This document shows, in pieces, positions 36,849 through 47,000 of a stretch of 64,000 bases of DNA. The position numbers were made by a program, and so were the translations under genes. The DNA comes from Zygosaccharomyces rouxii (lineage: Eukaryota; Ascomycota; Saccharomycetes; Saccharomycetales; Saccharomycetaceae): positions 1,304,501 through 1,368,500 of the forward strand of contig NC_012995.1 of the NCBI RefSeq assembly GCF_000026365.1, given 5' to 3'. Position 1 is the stretch's first letter. Every line of letters begins with the position of its first letter. The notes beneath the pieces are model-generated. The model had not been told where the DNA came from. It saw only the letters and a list, made by a program, of their open reading frames with translations, and did no database searches.

Positions 36849-37067
36849 ATGTCTGAAAGTCACTATCATTTCAATGTTGTCATGTCCTGTCAAGGATGTT
36901 CCAATGCCATCAACAGAGTTTTGACTAAATTAGAGCCTGATGTGTCTAAGATTGATATTTCATTAGAGAAACAGACTGTTGATGTCTACAGTAAGTTGCC
37001 CTACGAAACCATTCACGACAAGATTGCAAAGACGGGCAAAGAGATCAAGTCTGGAGAAGTAGTATAA
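36849..37067 (+). CDS. ATX1: Copper metallochaperone Atx1
   Basis: A 72-residue HMA-domain protein (S. cerevisiae 73). The copper-binding loop is MSCQGC (Met12, Cys14, Cys17), followed by the conserved LTKLEPDVSKIDISLEKQTVDVYS core and Lys-rich C-terminus (IAKTGKEIKSGEVV). Atx1 carries Cu(I) in the cytosol to the Ccc2 ATPase of the Golgi, for the Fet3 oxidase. The size, start and neighbours (DSL1, LTO1) agree with S. cerevisiae. Confidence 0.98.
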   Translation: MSESHYHFNVVMSCQGCSNAINRVLTKLEPDVSKIDISLEKQTVDVYSKLPYETIHDKIAKTGKEIKSGEVV

Positions 37068-37440
37068 TGTGTATGGAATAGGTTTTATAAGAGATTGTGT
37101 AGTAGATTTTAAAATTGGTTTGACTTTCTTATTAGTCTCGAGGATTCATGGGCATTATGGGATGCTCATGTGAAGTACATGTAGTTCAAGTTAGCGATGA
37201 GTCAGTTTCATATACGACTCGAATATACTGGTTCCTTATAAAAAGTACAGGATAATCAATGTGTAGGGAGTTGAAGCATTTCCTTTTAGGTCAGTGAAGA
37301 CATTTGACGTAATATTTATTATTAATCTTCATCTCATTTCTGACATTTAAAAAAAACTCTTGCTAAGAGAAGAGCTCGACAAGAACAAAGGTTTAAGTAA
37401 TAATTACGTCGAAATAGTTCAAGGAGTTTATTCCATAGTC
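37068..37440. promoter_or_regulatory. Intergenic region ATX1 / LTO1
   Basis: A 373-bp gap. It contains a PAC core overlapping a Gcn4-type site (37194-37204) and a TATA-like TTATAAAAAG near 37235. The LTO1 frame is open back to a TTG at 37360 with no upstream ATG. No RNA gene is seen. Confidence 0.45.
37194..37204 (+). promoter_or_regulatory. PAC core overlapping a Gcn4-type site
   Basis: GCGATGAG (37194-37201) runs into TGAGTCA (37198-37204), so PAC and Gcn4 half-sites share four bases. It is 237 bp upstream of the LTO1 ATG. LTO1 acts in ribosome assembly, which fits PAC control. Confidence 0.5.
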
Positions 37441-37947
37441 ATGGCTGAATCAGAGTTAACTGGTTTGGATAAATTGTTGGATCTAGAGGAAGAGTTCTAC
37501 AACCAAGGTTTCGAACAGGGTTCGGCTGAGAACGTTAAGCATAATTATATTGAGGGAAAGCAGTATGGGTTGCAAGTTGGATTTCAAAGGTATTTGTTAT
37601 TAGGTCAAATAACAGGGTTATTAGATGTTTTAGAAGTTTTGGATGGCGACAAGAAAGTGTTTGCCAAGAAGATTGAATCGGTACGTAGTCTTTTAAGTGG
37701 AGTGAAAATGGACAATGATGTTGCCAGTGTAGCAGATTATGAAAATCGGTTTACGAGGATAAAGAATAAGTTTAGAACTATTCTTTTACTTTTACAGAAG
37801 CAACTAAAGACCGGACCTGAGGATACGCTTTCATTAACGGAAGTGGAACGAGTCTCATTATCTATCGCAGACGAAATCAAAGGGCGTGTGGAAGAAGATA
37901 ATGTTGGAACCGCTGAAAGCTTGCAGGATCAAGTTCAAAATTGGTAA
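37441..37947 (+). CDS. LTO1: Fe-S recruiter of Rli1, Lto1
   Basis: From the first ATG (37441) the product is 168 residues (S. cerevisiae 162). It carries the Lto1 deca-GX3 region (GFEQG, EGKQYGLQVGFQRYLLLGQI) followed by helices. Lto1 with Yae1 hands the CIA machinery over to Rli1/ABCE1 for iron-sulfur insertion, which is essential for ribosome recycling. The C-terminal residues end in NW; a C-terminal Trp is typical of CIA client adaptors and is kept here. Its stop is nine bases from the stop of convergent LIN1. Confidence 0.93.
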   Translation: MAESELTGLDKLLDLEEEFYNQGFEQGSAENVKHNYIEGKQYGLQVGFQRYLLLGQITGLLDVLEVLDGDKKVFAKKIESVRSLLSGVKMDNDVASVADYENRFTRIKNKFRTILLLLQKQLKTGPEDTLSLTEVERVSLSIADEIKGRVEEDNVGTAESLQDQVQNW

Positions 37948-37956
37948 GAGTTGACA

Positions 37957-38991
37957 TCACATGAAATTTACACAATCTATGTGCACCCAATTGACAGGTT
38001 CATTGGGTTCGAAGCAAATCTTTACAGCAACTTTGTGTTGGAAATATGATTTTTTCCAGTACTGCATTTGATAGTTGGAATACTCTCCATGGATTACCTC
38101 AGGTTTTTGAATCCATTTGAAAGACCATATCTTAGTCCTATAATCATCAATTGAAGTGGAATCTCCCAGCGATTCTTCTTCGATTAGTTTGGACAGGTCA
38201 GATCGTTTTAGACTATATACGTCTTCAATTCCTTTGCGTTCGATGACATCAATTAAATCAGTGACGAAGTTTATGGCATTGACCACATATTCTGATGGTT
38301 CATTGCGGCTTCGCAGTTTGTTAAAACGACCTAATGCAGTTAAAACCGTTTCACCTGGATTGATAAAATATTGTAATCTTATTAGAGCCTCATCAACCAT
38401 GTAATGTCGCTGTCTGTTTTTCAGTTCATTCAATTTCTGTAGTCTTCTTTCCTTATCACGCCTTTGAGATTCTGCTACACCTCTGACATCTTCCACCTCA
38501 TCAATCCACTGATCTTCGCGATTGTAGTCTTCGTTTTGTAGGTATTTATCGTCCGTATTGTTAGAAGGTTCGTTTTGAGTAGTATCTTCATCCATATTAA
38601 ATGATTCCAATTGTACATCTTGCTTATCTTGCAATGGTTCCCGCTGCTCGAATTTGGGATCGTCGTAATCGAACGCATCTTGGACTGCTTCTGTTTCCGG
38701 TTCTGATTTCTTAGGTGGCTTTTGATCATCGTCAGAAGCAAACATGTCATCGCCGTCGTCGTCGTTATGGTTCTCTTTCTTTTCCTGCTTACCACCCTCA
38801 GATTCACTATCGCTATTGTCATCAAATGAATCAGAATCGTAGTCACTAGTATTAAGTTTCCTTTTCCTCTGTCTACTTGCATATCGATCTTTCCTTGAGA
38901 ATCCTTGTTCTCCAGGATTGGAATCCTCTTCATCCTCTGAGAAATCTCTTCTGCGTTTTCTCATCACAAAATTGGACATAATCCTAACCAT
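37957..38991 (-). CDS. LIN1: GYF-domain U5 snRNP-associated protein Lin1/Snu40 (CD2BP2 homolog)
   Basis: A 344-residue protein (S. cerevisiae 340). The N-terminus has an arginine-rich start (MRKRRRDFSEDEEDS), then a long Asp/Glu/Ser-rich region (~30-185). A helical middle carries RHYMVDEALIRLQYFINPGETVLTALGRF, and a C-terminal GYF-like fold follows (~285-344; WSFKWIQKPEVIHGEYSNYQMQYW). It associates with U5 snRNP proteins before tri-snRNP assembly in the nucleus. ATGs at 38991 and 38979 are both possible starts. It converges on LTO1. LIN1 lies on chromosome VIII in S. cerevisiae, so it is an interleaved gene here. Confidence 0.9.
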   Translation of the reverse strand: MVRIMSNFVMRKRRRDFSEDEEDSNPGEQGFSRKDRYASRQRKRKLNTSDYDSDSFDDNSDSESEGGKQEKKENHNDDDGDDMFASDDDQKPPKKSEPETEAVQDAFDYDDPKFEQREPLQDKQDVQLESFNMDEDTTQNEPSNNTDDKYLQNEDYNREDQWIDEVEDVRGVAESQRRDKERRLQKLNELKNRQRHYMVDEALIRLQYFINPGETVLTALGRFNKLRSRNEPSEYVVNAINFVTDLIDVIERKGIEDVYSLKRSDLSKLIEEESLGDSTSIDDYRTKIWSFKWIQKPEVIHGEYSNYQMQYWKKSYFQHKVAVKICFEPNEPVNWVHIDCVNFM

Positions 38992-39427
38992 ATGAATGCA
39001 TCAAACAATTCTAATTGCAAAGAATCACAATAGAATACTAATAGTATTGGAACCGCTGTTTGTTTGTTTTTTATTTACTTTATATTTGTAGTTAAAGGTA
39101 AAGGAAGTTTAACGTATTGTACTCAGAAAGAAAATTTCACATCTCCGATAAATTGATAAAATAATTTAGATATTAGAGGAAAAGTTCATTAAATATTTAT
39201 TTGAAGTATTTTATTATACTTTGATTTTGTACTTATTCACCAATACCGTTCTATCATTCCCAGCTTTTAAGCTATAACAGTCGAATTTTGAATATAAATC
39301 AAACTTTTAGAAAAGATACCAAATTATTATCGTCATTACCATCATCATTACCATCATCATTAGTTATTGTTGTTGTTATTAATGTTAACATTTTTATTTT
39401 TCTATCAATTGTGCTCATTTCCTTGAA
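38992..39427. other. Gap between LIN1 promoter and ORC5 3' end, with (CAT/ATT) microsatellite
   Basis: A 436-bp gap between two minus-strand genes; it serves as the LIN1 promoter and ORC5 3' region. An imperfect trinucleotide array of CAT/TAC/GTT units occupies about 39329-39390. The 80-codon frame at 39288-39530 runs through this repeat and is judged to be chance. Confidence 0.5.
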
Positions 39428-40858
39428 TCATGTATCTCCAATAAAGTACTGTCCCACATCAAAATTAACTGACTTAGAAACTTCACTGACAATTTCCCAC
39501 GGCACGTTAACCTTCCACTTAACTTTATAGTTCAAGAAATCAATATTCTTGCTAACAGTAGTTGCTACTAATTTCAACGAGTGTAATTCTGCTAAATTTT
39601 GAAATACTTCGACATTAGCTCTCATTAATGAATCCTCCTTAAGAGATGCTAAGGAACCTCTTTGTGCCTTAGTATCTACAGGAAATATTGCCTGGAATAC
39701 AGCTAATAACCTTTCAACGGAGAAAAGAGAAGGTTGAAGATACCTCGGATTAGTTTCCATCTTCTTCCTTCTACCATAGGATCCTCTTCCGGTTTTAACA
39801 TGGGATTTCCTTGAAAAGACACTAGAATCATAGCGAGGTTCAAGATATGAACAGATATAAGCTGCAATGAGTAGGTATTTCGATATGGGTGATAATTCAT
39901 AAGTTTGAGTGGCTTCATTTGCACCCTTCGATTGATTATTTTCGGGGTAGTCTGCATTTAAACTATCGTCTGTAGTTAAAAAGATAGCGATGGCGCTTCG
40001 ATAGAGTCCTAAGGGATCAAACATGTTTTGCCTATTGATCTTGTTCACATAACTTTCCCATTTAAAATCTATCAAATCGTTTAGGGAAGAGATGTCATTT
40101 CCTGTGTATGAATGGAAAGCTTGAACAATCAATTTGATAAAGTTGATGGCAACACCTAAAAATTCATCATCTGTACATTCATCAATTTGACCTTGTAAAA
40201 CTTTTCGTCTTAATGGTTCACTTTCAATCAATTCTTGTGCTCTGGCAAAGACCAAAATATCAGTTATCTGATCCATGTTGTATCGAGGAAAAACTATTAG
40301 CGGAAGATTATGGGATGAATACCTTTCAATAAATGCCGTATCTTGTATGGTATAAATCACTTTTAATTGGATCTTTGAATCAACTGGTATCAATTCGTGG
40401 AGGCTAATAAATTTGTGAAATAGTGCAGCATCCAGATCTTGTAAACTGTCAAATCCATCACAGACAAGGAAAATACATATGGAATCCTCCAAGAAGGATT
40501 GATAGTTTTCAAAGAGATTGCTTAGAAATTTCACCAAAAGATATGGTTCTTCTACATCTAATGGATCATAATCCGGTGTTTTAACATTGGCAAAGGTACT
40601 TTTCAACTTATTTTGAACAGTTCTAGCCACCGCCTGCATAAATGGTTTCCAAGTAATTAGTTCAATTGGTTCTAACCAAACATTTATAAGGAATTGGTTC
40701 ACAGCGAAAAATTGTTGTAAAGTATACGTCTTACCAGTACCGCTATATCCTTGTATAACCAGGTTTGGAGGAGTAATGTTGGGATCTGCATTCAAAAATG
40801 AAGACAATGTTTCTACCTGGTAATCTCGAAATAATACCAGATCATTTACCTCCGACAT
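39428..40858 (-). CDS. ORC5: Origin recognition complex subunit 5
   Basis: From the first in-frame ATG (40858; the longer frame starts with TTG) the protein has 476 residues (S. cerevisiae 479). The AAA+ Walker A is GYSGTGKT (37-44) and the Walker B region is IFLVCDGFDSLQDLD. The winged-helix C-terminus carries RRKKMETNPRYLQPSLFSVERLLA and KWKVNVPWEIV. Orc5 is part of ORC, which marks replication origins and loads MCM; ATP binding by Orc5 stabilises the complex. A 12-bp palindrome (40911-40922) lies 53 bp upstream. It is tandem with POL2, its replication partner also in S. cerevisiae. Confidence 0.97.
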   Translation of the reverse strand: MSEVNDLVLFRDYQVETLSSFLNADPNITPPNLVIQGYSGTGKTYTLQQFFAVNQFLINVWLEPIELITWKPFMQAVARTVQNKLKSTFANVKTPDYDPLDVEEPYLLVKFLSNLFENYQSFLEDSICIFLVCDGFDSLQDLDAALFHKFISLHELIPVDSKIQLKVIYTIQDTAFIERYSSHNLPLIVFPRYNMDQITDILVFARAQELIESEPLRRKVLQGQIDECTDDEFLGVAINFIKLIVQAFHSYTGNDISSLNDLIDFKWESYVNKINRQNMFDPLGLYRSAIAIFLTTDDSLNADYPENNQSKGANEATQTYELSPISKYLLIAAYICSYLEPRYDSSVFSRKSHVKTGRGSYGRRKKMETNPRYLQPSLFSVERLLAVFQAIFPVDTKAQRGSLASLKEDSLMRANVEVFQNLAELHSLKLVATTVSKNIDFLNYKVKWKVNVPWEIVSEVSKSVNFDVGQYFIGDT

Positions 40859-40910
40859 GAACTCTCCTTTAGAAGAATTGCAATTTCCAGTGGTTACTCT
40901 CAATCAACTT

Positions 40911-40922
40911 TCGAGGCCTCGA
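40911..40922. repeat. 12-bp perfect palindrome upstream of ORC5
   Basis: TCGAGGCCTCGA is its own reverse complement and lies 53 bp upstream of the ORC5 ATG. It may be a binding site or chance. Confidence 0.4.
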
Positions 40923-41063
40923 GACGACGATATACTCGAATCTTAAAGGTCTTTCTTTTCAAATCTTTGAAATTTGTTGATGTTTAACTCCGTACATTAC
41001 ATATTATTAAATGCTATAACTGAAAAAAAAGAGTGAAAAAGAAAAATAAGATAAACCCAAGAT

Positions 41064-44000
41064 TCAGCTACTGATGTCATTAAGGGCGGTTAGAAGAAGA
41101 TCAAAATCGAAGAATTGGGCCACTTGTTTGTAAATCTTGCAGCTCTTCTGTACTTGGTCGCTGGAGATGGTTCCCTCCCATTTACCTGAACAATCACAGT
41201 GAGGACTCATCAAATCTTGCCTAATCTTGTGACAGCGGGAGCATCTTAAATCTTGAGTCAAGTATGAGTCGATCTCAGCCAGCAGCTTATAGATCAGATG
41301 TTCCTGAATTAGGGTATGGTCGAAATTCCTCTGACATTTAGCACATGCGAAATGGGTAGTACCGCCTTGACAAAAATCGATATTGTTCATAAAAAAGCAG
41401 TATTCACATAACAATCCCGAAATAACCAACTTTGAACCTGGATCTGTGAATTCAGAGGATTTGTCAAATTCCCTAACTTCAAAGATCTTGAGCAACGTCT
41501 TACGCAATGATCTCACCTCCAGGATAGTTTCTTTACACAGAAGCATGATATGGCATAGGTATTTAACCAACTCGAGTAGTGGGTTTCTTGATACAGTGTT
41601 GGAACCAGGTAAAACAGGAAATGCGTAGTCAGAAGCATAACTGGGATTCAAGATAAATTCTTGTTGATTTCTGTATAATTTTTGTACTCTTTTGATGAGA
41701 GGACCTGAAAAGATTTCTGTAAAATTGGTCAACGGGCCATTTTCTTCATTCTCAGGGTTATTATCCTGTGGCAAATGGTGCAATTGTGTTAACCTCTGTG
41801 TACCTGTCTTAGATTCCAAATACTGTGTCTTTGTTTTAAGCATACTGTCAAGAATGATCATCATCCAATCGTCAAATTCCTGCTGATATATGGGCGGTAA
41901 AAAGTTCCGGATATGCCACTGCGAATAAGCTCTAAAATCCTGCGTTTCTTTATCCCGGATCTCAGTACAAGCTAATCCACCAAAATTGTAGTTATCCATC
42001 CAAATAAGTAGATCCCAATACCTATCAATCTTTAGATCCAAATAGGTAAAGGCGGGATTCGTTCTAATGGCTTTAATGATGTATTGACCATAAGCATAAC
42101 AAGTTTCAGGAGAGTATTTCTTAGTCTTCACCAAAAGACGGCTTCTGTCTGAATAGACAACAGTGGAACCTAAGTTGTAAAACTCATTGATCAATTGCAA
42201 TTGAGATTTCTTGGTCAAATTGTGAACATGATACCTTAATGCATTGTCAAAGAGCTTGGAGTCGGGATCTTGAACCCAGTTCACAAATGAGTTTACAAGC
42301 AAATCAGCAATCATATTATCCTTTAATGCACTGTCCCACCAATCCTTTAGCATATTTCTTAGAACCGCCAAAGAACCGCTGGAAAACGCATCTTGAACAA
42401 AGGCACCCATTGATGAAGTTGCTCTTAATGCAGCATCGTTCTCTGCATCCGCCTCAGCCAAATCGCAACCCTCCGCTTCGGTGATCAATGCAGATCCTAA
42501 GACCGTGTTCACGGTTAAATTAGACATTTCGATTTCAAGAACAGCCTTGTCATAGACGCCAACATTATTGATGACAGGAAATTCCAAATCATTTTGCAGC
42601 CATGCAGTATTCGGATCATAATCTTTTTGGACACCACCGTGATCTGCCAAAGGAGAATTTTCGTTCCACCACATAACCATTCCTTCTTTCTTCAACCTTC
42701 TAGCATACAAGATATCAATAATGTATCCCATAGTGTCGACTTTCAGGTTGCATAATGGAATATTACTGAATTGAGACAAAGTGACCAAGTGGGATAGCCT
42801 TGGACCACAAGACAAAATGTTGGAAATCAACTTTTTGTTAAGAGCACCTTGCCAATTCAAACGAGGCAAGATTAACTCTGTCATTGCAATTTCAATTATA
42901 GGAACTTGATTCAAAACCCTTAAAGCATTCAACAATTTAGATGAATAGGGCGATTGTAACATCAACAGGAATTGGAACCCTTTGTCTTCCTTTTGTTGAT
43001 TGATTTGACTAGTGATCTTACGGTAGAGCTTGGCAATATCAACAAAACCATGAAGCTCAAACTTCATATGGTCCTTCAGGTCGAAAAATCGAGAATAACC
43101 CTGTAATTTGGATATTTTTTTTAGATACGCGTCCTTGTAAAGCTGCTCCAAGCTTGAAGCGCTTATATCGTGAGCTTGCGCGGAAGGCTTAATGAAGAAA
43201 ACTTCCACAGTTTCACTCCAAGAGTTGCACATTAGGAAAAACTCGTAGCCAATATTCGTAGGAACGTGGAGTAGATAGCTTACAGCCATAGAAAACCTGT
43301 TTAGATATCTATCGCTCTCCTCTGTCATCAAGTTTTTCATATCAAAACCTTTCTGTAGGCCCTTACCCAAAGTGCCCACAGTATTGGATTTGAACGTTAC
43401 CGTGGAACCCAACTCCATGATTGCCCTTTCCGTAGCAGTGATGGAACCCTCAAATATACCTACCACATTTTCATCATTCAAACTACTCGTACTATCTTCA
43501 ATTTGTTCCAAAAACACATTTTCTGGTAACGTAATTTTGTAAAGATTTTGAGAAGAAGTATCTTTCATTTCTGGACTGTTAGGCAATACGGCATTGGTCC
43601 TCTCCAAAACACAGTACTTCATTTCCGCATATGGTGTCATCTTGAATTTAGCGTAGATAGTCTTCGGAATGATGAACTTCAAAGTTTGAATCTTATCATT
43701 GATGCTCACGTAAACATCCAGAACACCAGGTTGTGCTGATGGTTTATATTGCAAAATTTCCCAAGTAGAATCTGCGTATGATTCAGCCTGTTTCCTAATC
43801 ATGCTACCAAGTGCAGTTCTCTCCACAGAATTATTTGATTCACCAAACAGTTGTGATCTACGGGCTCTGTCCCTAGCTTGAATCTTCCATTTTATCTTCT
43901 GGTAATTTAACCATGCAACATAATCTTCATCCATGGAGGGCATTTCCGTTGGTAAAACCAGTGCTTCTTCAACTTGATTAGATTCATCTCTTCTCCTCTT

Positions 44001-47000
44001 CGATACTTTCTTAGCGGTAGAAACTTTTGCAACTTTCCGTGTAGCTTGCTCACCTTCCTTTGAAGTGAACATGTCCTCAATATCTTTAACACGACCATTA
44101 GCTGGGGAATCATCTTTCTTTACAAAGAACCTGTTCAAGGAAGTTTGCTTGAACTTATCGCCTTGGGCGGCTATTCTCTTCTGCAACCAAGGTGGGTGTT
44201 CAACCCTAGGAACTGGATTGGGAATACCTTGCAAAGCTGCAGGAATCGTGATAATTTTTTGGATAACTGATGCAACTCTCTCACGGTAATAACCCCAATC
44301 TAAAATATTTCTGAGATCGAAGTCTTCTAGCGACATGTCCATAGTCCATCTTCTCAAAAATGACCTTTTAACAGAAGTCTCTGCCAAAAAGATGGCCACC
44401 GGTATGGCACGATCTGTCACTGGAGTATTGAATGGTTTGGCACTTATGACATATTTACATTGAAGACCTTTGTCTTTGACCATCTCCTCTCCCAAAAACT
44501 CACCGAGCCTTCTAGCCGTCGTAATGGATGTTGACTTTTGACCCCCGTATTCTTTCAAAGTTTTGCTCATACTCTTATTTTCACAAATCAAATCGACCAA
44601 GTCTTCATCCTCTAGCATGGATCCTTTATAATCCAAAATATCCAACCATCTATTTGCAATTTTTCCCACAGCGGCATAACAATTTTCTAAGGTATCACCC
44701 TCCAAGAAGACCTTAAATAAGTCTCCTTGAAAGTTCTTGATTAATTGCAATTCACCACGTCTTTTTAATTCAAAACCTTTAAGTTCGGCCAGCGAACCAT
44801 CGTCGTTAAAAACAGCGTATCTTTTCTTAATACCTTTACCTTCTTCTTTAGAAGTAGGGAGAACCATTGCCCTATAAGGACCATCCAACTCGAAAAAAAT
44901 GGAATTTTCACTGAGCGTCTCATATTTGTAATTAGCTGGGTCAACCAAATTTTGATATTGATGGTTGGTAAACTTTTGGTGAACTCTGTAATTAAGCATT
45001 GAACAAGGGTACGACAGCGACAACTTCTTGCCATTTTCGAGAGTAAATTTAAATTCATCTGGAAAAGATTGTGGAATAGTACACCATATACCGTCAGTGT
45101 CCAATTCCAACGGTATTCCCAGCCTTTCGACTAAACTTCTTGCCATTTGAATTAGAGTTGCACCTGTTAAACAAGTGATACCTGCCATTTCCATAGAATA
45201 CCAACGGGAACCTTTTCTCATAACATAACCATAAAACGAATTTAAAATAACTTTGTGTGCCAGTTGCAAAGAGTCATAAAGAATAACCATTTTCTGCGAT
45301 TCATCTCTGCCATGCTTGTCAGATTTATCAAGTGAAGACTTTTTATTCTTCCACTTTTTGACTAAACCTTTGAACTCATATCTTCTATCACGGAAGGCAC
45401 GCACAGTATTGGCATAAAAGGGATTCTCCCTTTGACAAATGATGGCCTCCCTTTCCACCACTTCGGATGCTTTTATTCTATGATAATTCTTTTTACTGTA
45501 ATCTGTCAGTCTTTTTTTAATATGTGAAACTTGTTGAGCATAACTGAGCTCATCAAATGTTAAGAATTGCTTCTTGGACATCTTATTAGGATTTGGAAAA
45601 GTTTCATTTTGTAATGCTCTTTTAATCATGTTATATTCGTCCATCTTCGCAGGGAAGAATTCACCTCTCCATGCCCACTTCATACGTCTATCACAATTCT
45701 TACCAGGTCTATTGAAATCACAACTAGCACAGTCCCTTTCAGTCTTCATACTGTCCGGCTGAAGTCTATTAGAAATCATAATATTGGGATACATGGATGC
45801 CACGTCCACATGGTAAATTAAAGGATACTCGTGTCTTTTATTATTATGTTTCAAGTCCAATAATTTAGATCTAATTTCATCTTCCACTTGTTGATAATTC
45901 GTTATTTTATCCATAGGTGTTTTATTTTCTACTTCAATACAAAATTTCAATGCATGCGGTAATTCTTCTAAAAGGTTATCAATGGCTTCTGGATCGATGT
46001 TAAAGTGATTTTTAATGTCTTTTCTAAACACTCCGGCTTCTAGAGATTCGACGTGTCCACCAACGTAAGTTTCTGATTCCAAAAGGTGACCATCATAGAA
46101 TCTTTCAATTGGATCCGTGTATTTGTTGGGCAATAAAATATTACCCTTGTATGCTTGCACAGTAAGAAGCATTTCACAAAGAGTACCAGTACCCTTTCTC
46201 AAAACTTCATCAGGATTTAATGGAATAATTGTACAGAGGGAAAAGATGAACGGATGAACATATTTCATGTAAAGGTAATACGTGGCCACAGCATCAGAAA
46301 CCGAATACTCTGATAATTGTTGTGGTTTTTCAAATGCATAAGGTGTCATTAACTCAGGATCCAATTCAATGGGATTATAACCTAATTTAGCTTGAGTCAC
46401 AGCTTTTAAACCTTGCGAACCCTGTGGCAGGTAAGAATCACGTTTGACCCACCGGAAACAATCCATATGAGAACAGTAAGGTGATTTATATTCACCTTCG
46501 GCATCGGGAGCGAAGCCAATCTCTTCATACATATCTAATCCATTTATCTTTGCTCTATTATCAACAAACGGCCAATCGAAGAAATCACCGTTGAATGTAG
46601 CAATTACTGACGGCCTTACATCTCTAATATGTTCGAAGAATCTTTGTAAAAGTGATAATTCATCAGCTTCATTGAAAATAGCAAAATTACCCAAAAATTC
46701 CTGTGTTGGCGAGTATTCAAAATCTTCAATATCTTCAGAAATAATCTCCCTATTGGTTATTAGGAAACCATCACCGTCTATCATGTAAGAAATCATCATA
46801 ATTTGATCTGTAGAAGAATCTGGAAACTTCAGAGGCGCCTTTGTCGTTTCAATATCAAACGCTAGGACTACTGGATCTGCGAATGCCACTTTTTCCGCAC
46901 ACTCGAAAAAACCCGCTGACGTTACCTTGTACCATTTTCCTACACGAATATCTTTATCAATCGAAACTCGTACGTGATATGGCACATCGTGTTCTCTAAT

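Noticed and set aside
39288..39530. 80-codon frame across the CAT/ATT microsatellite
   Set aside because: Low-complexity translation of the repeat, overlapping the 3' end of ORC5 antisense.
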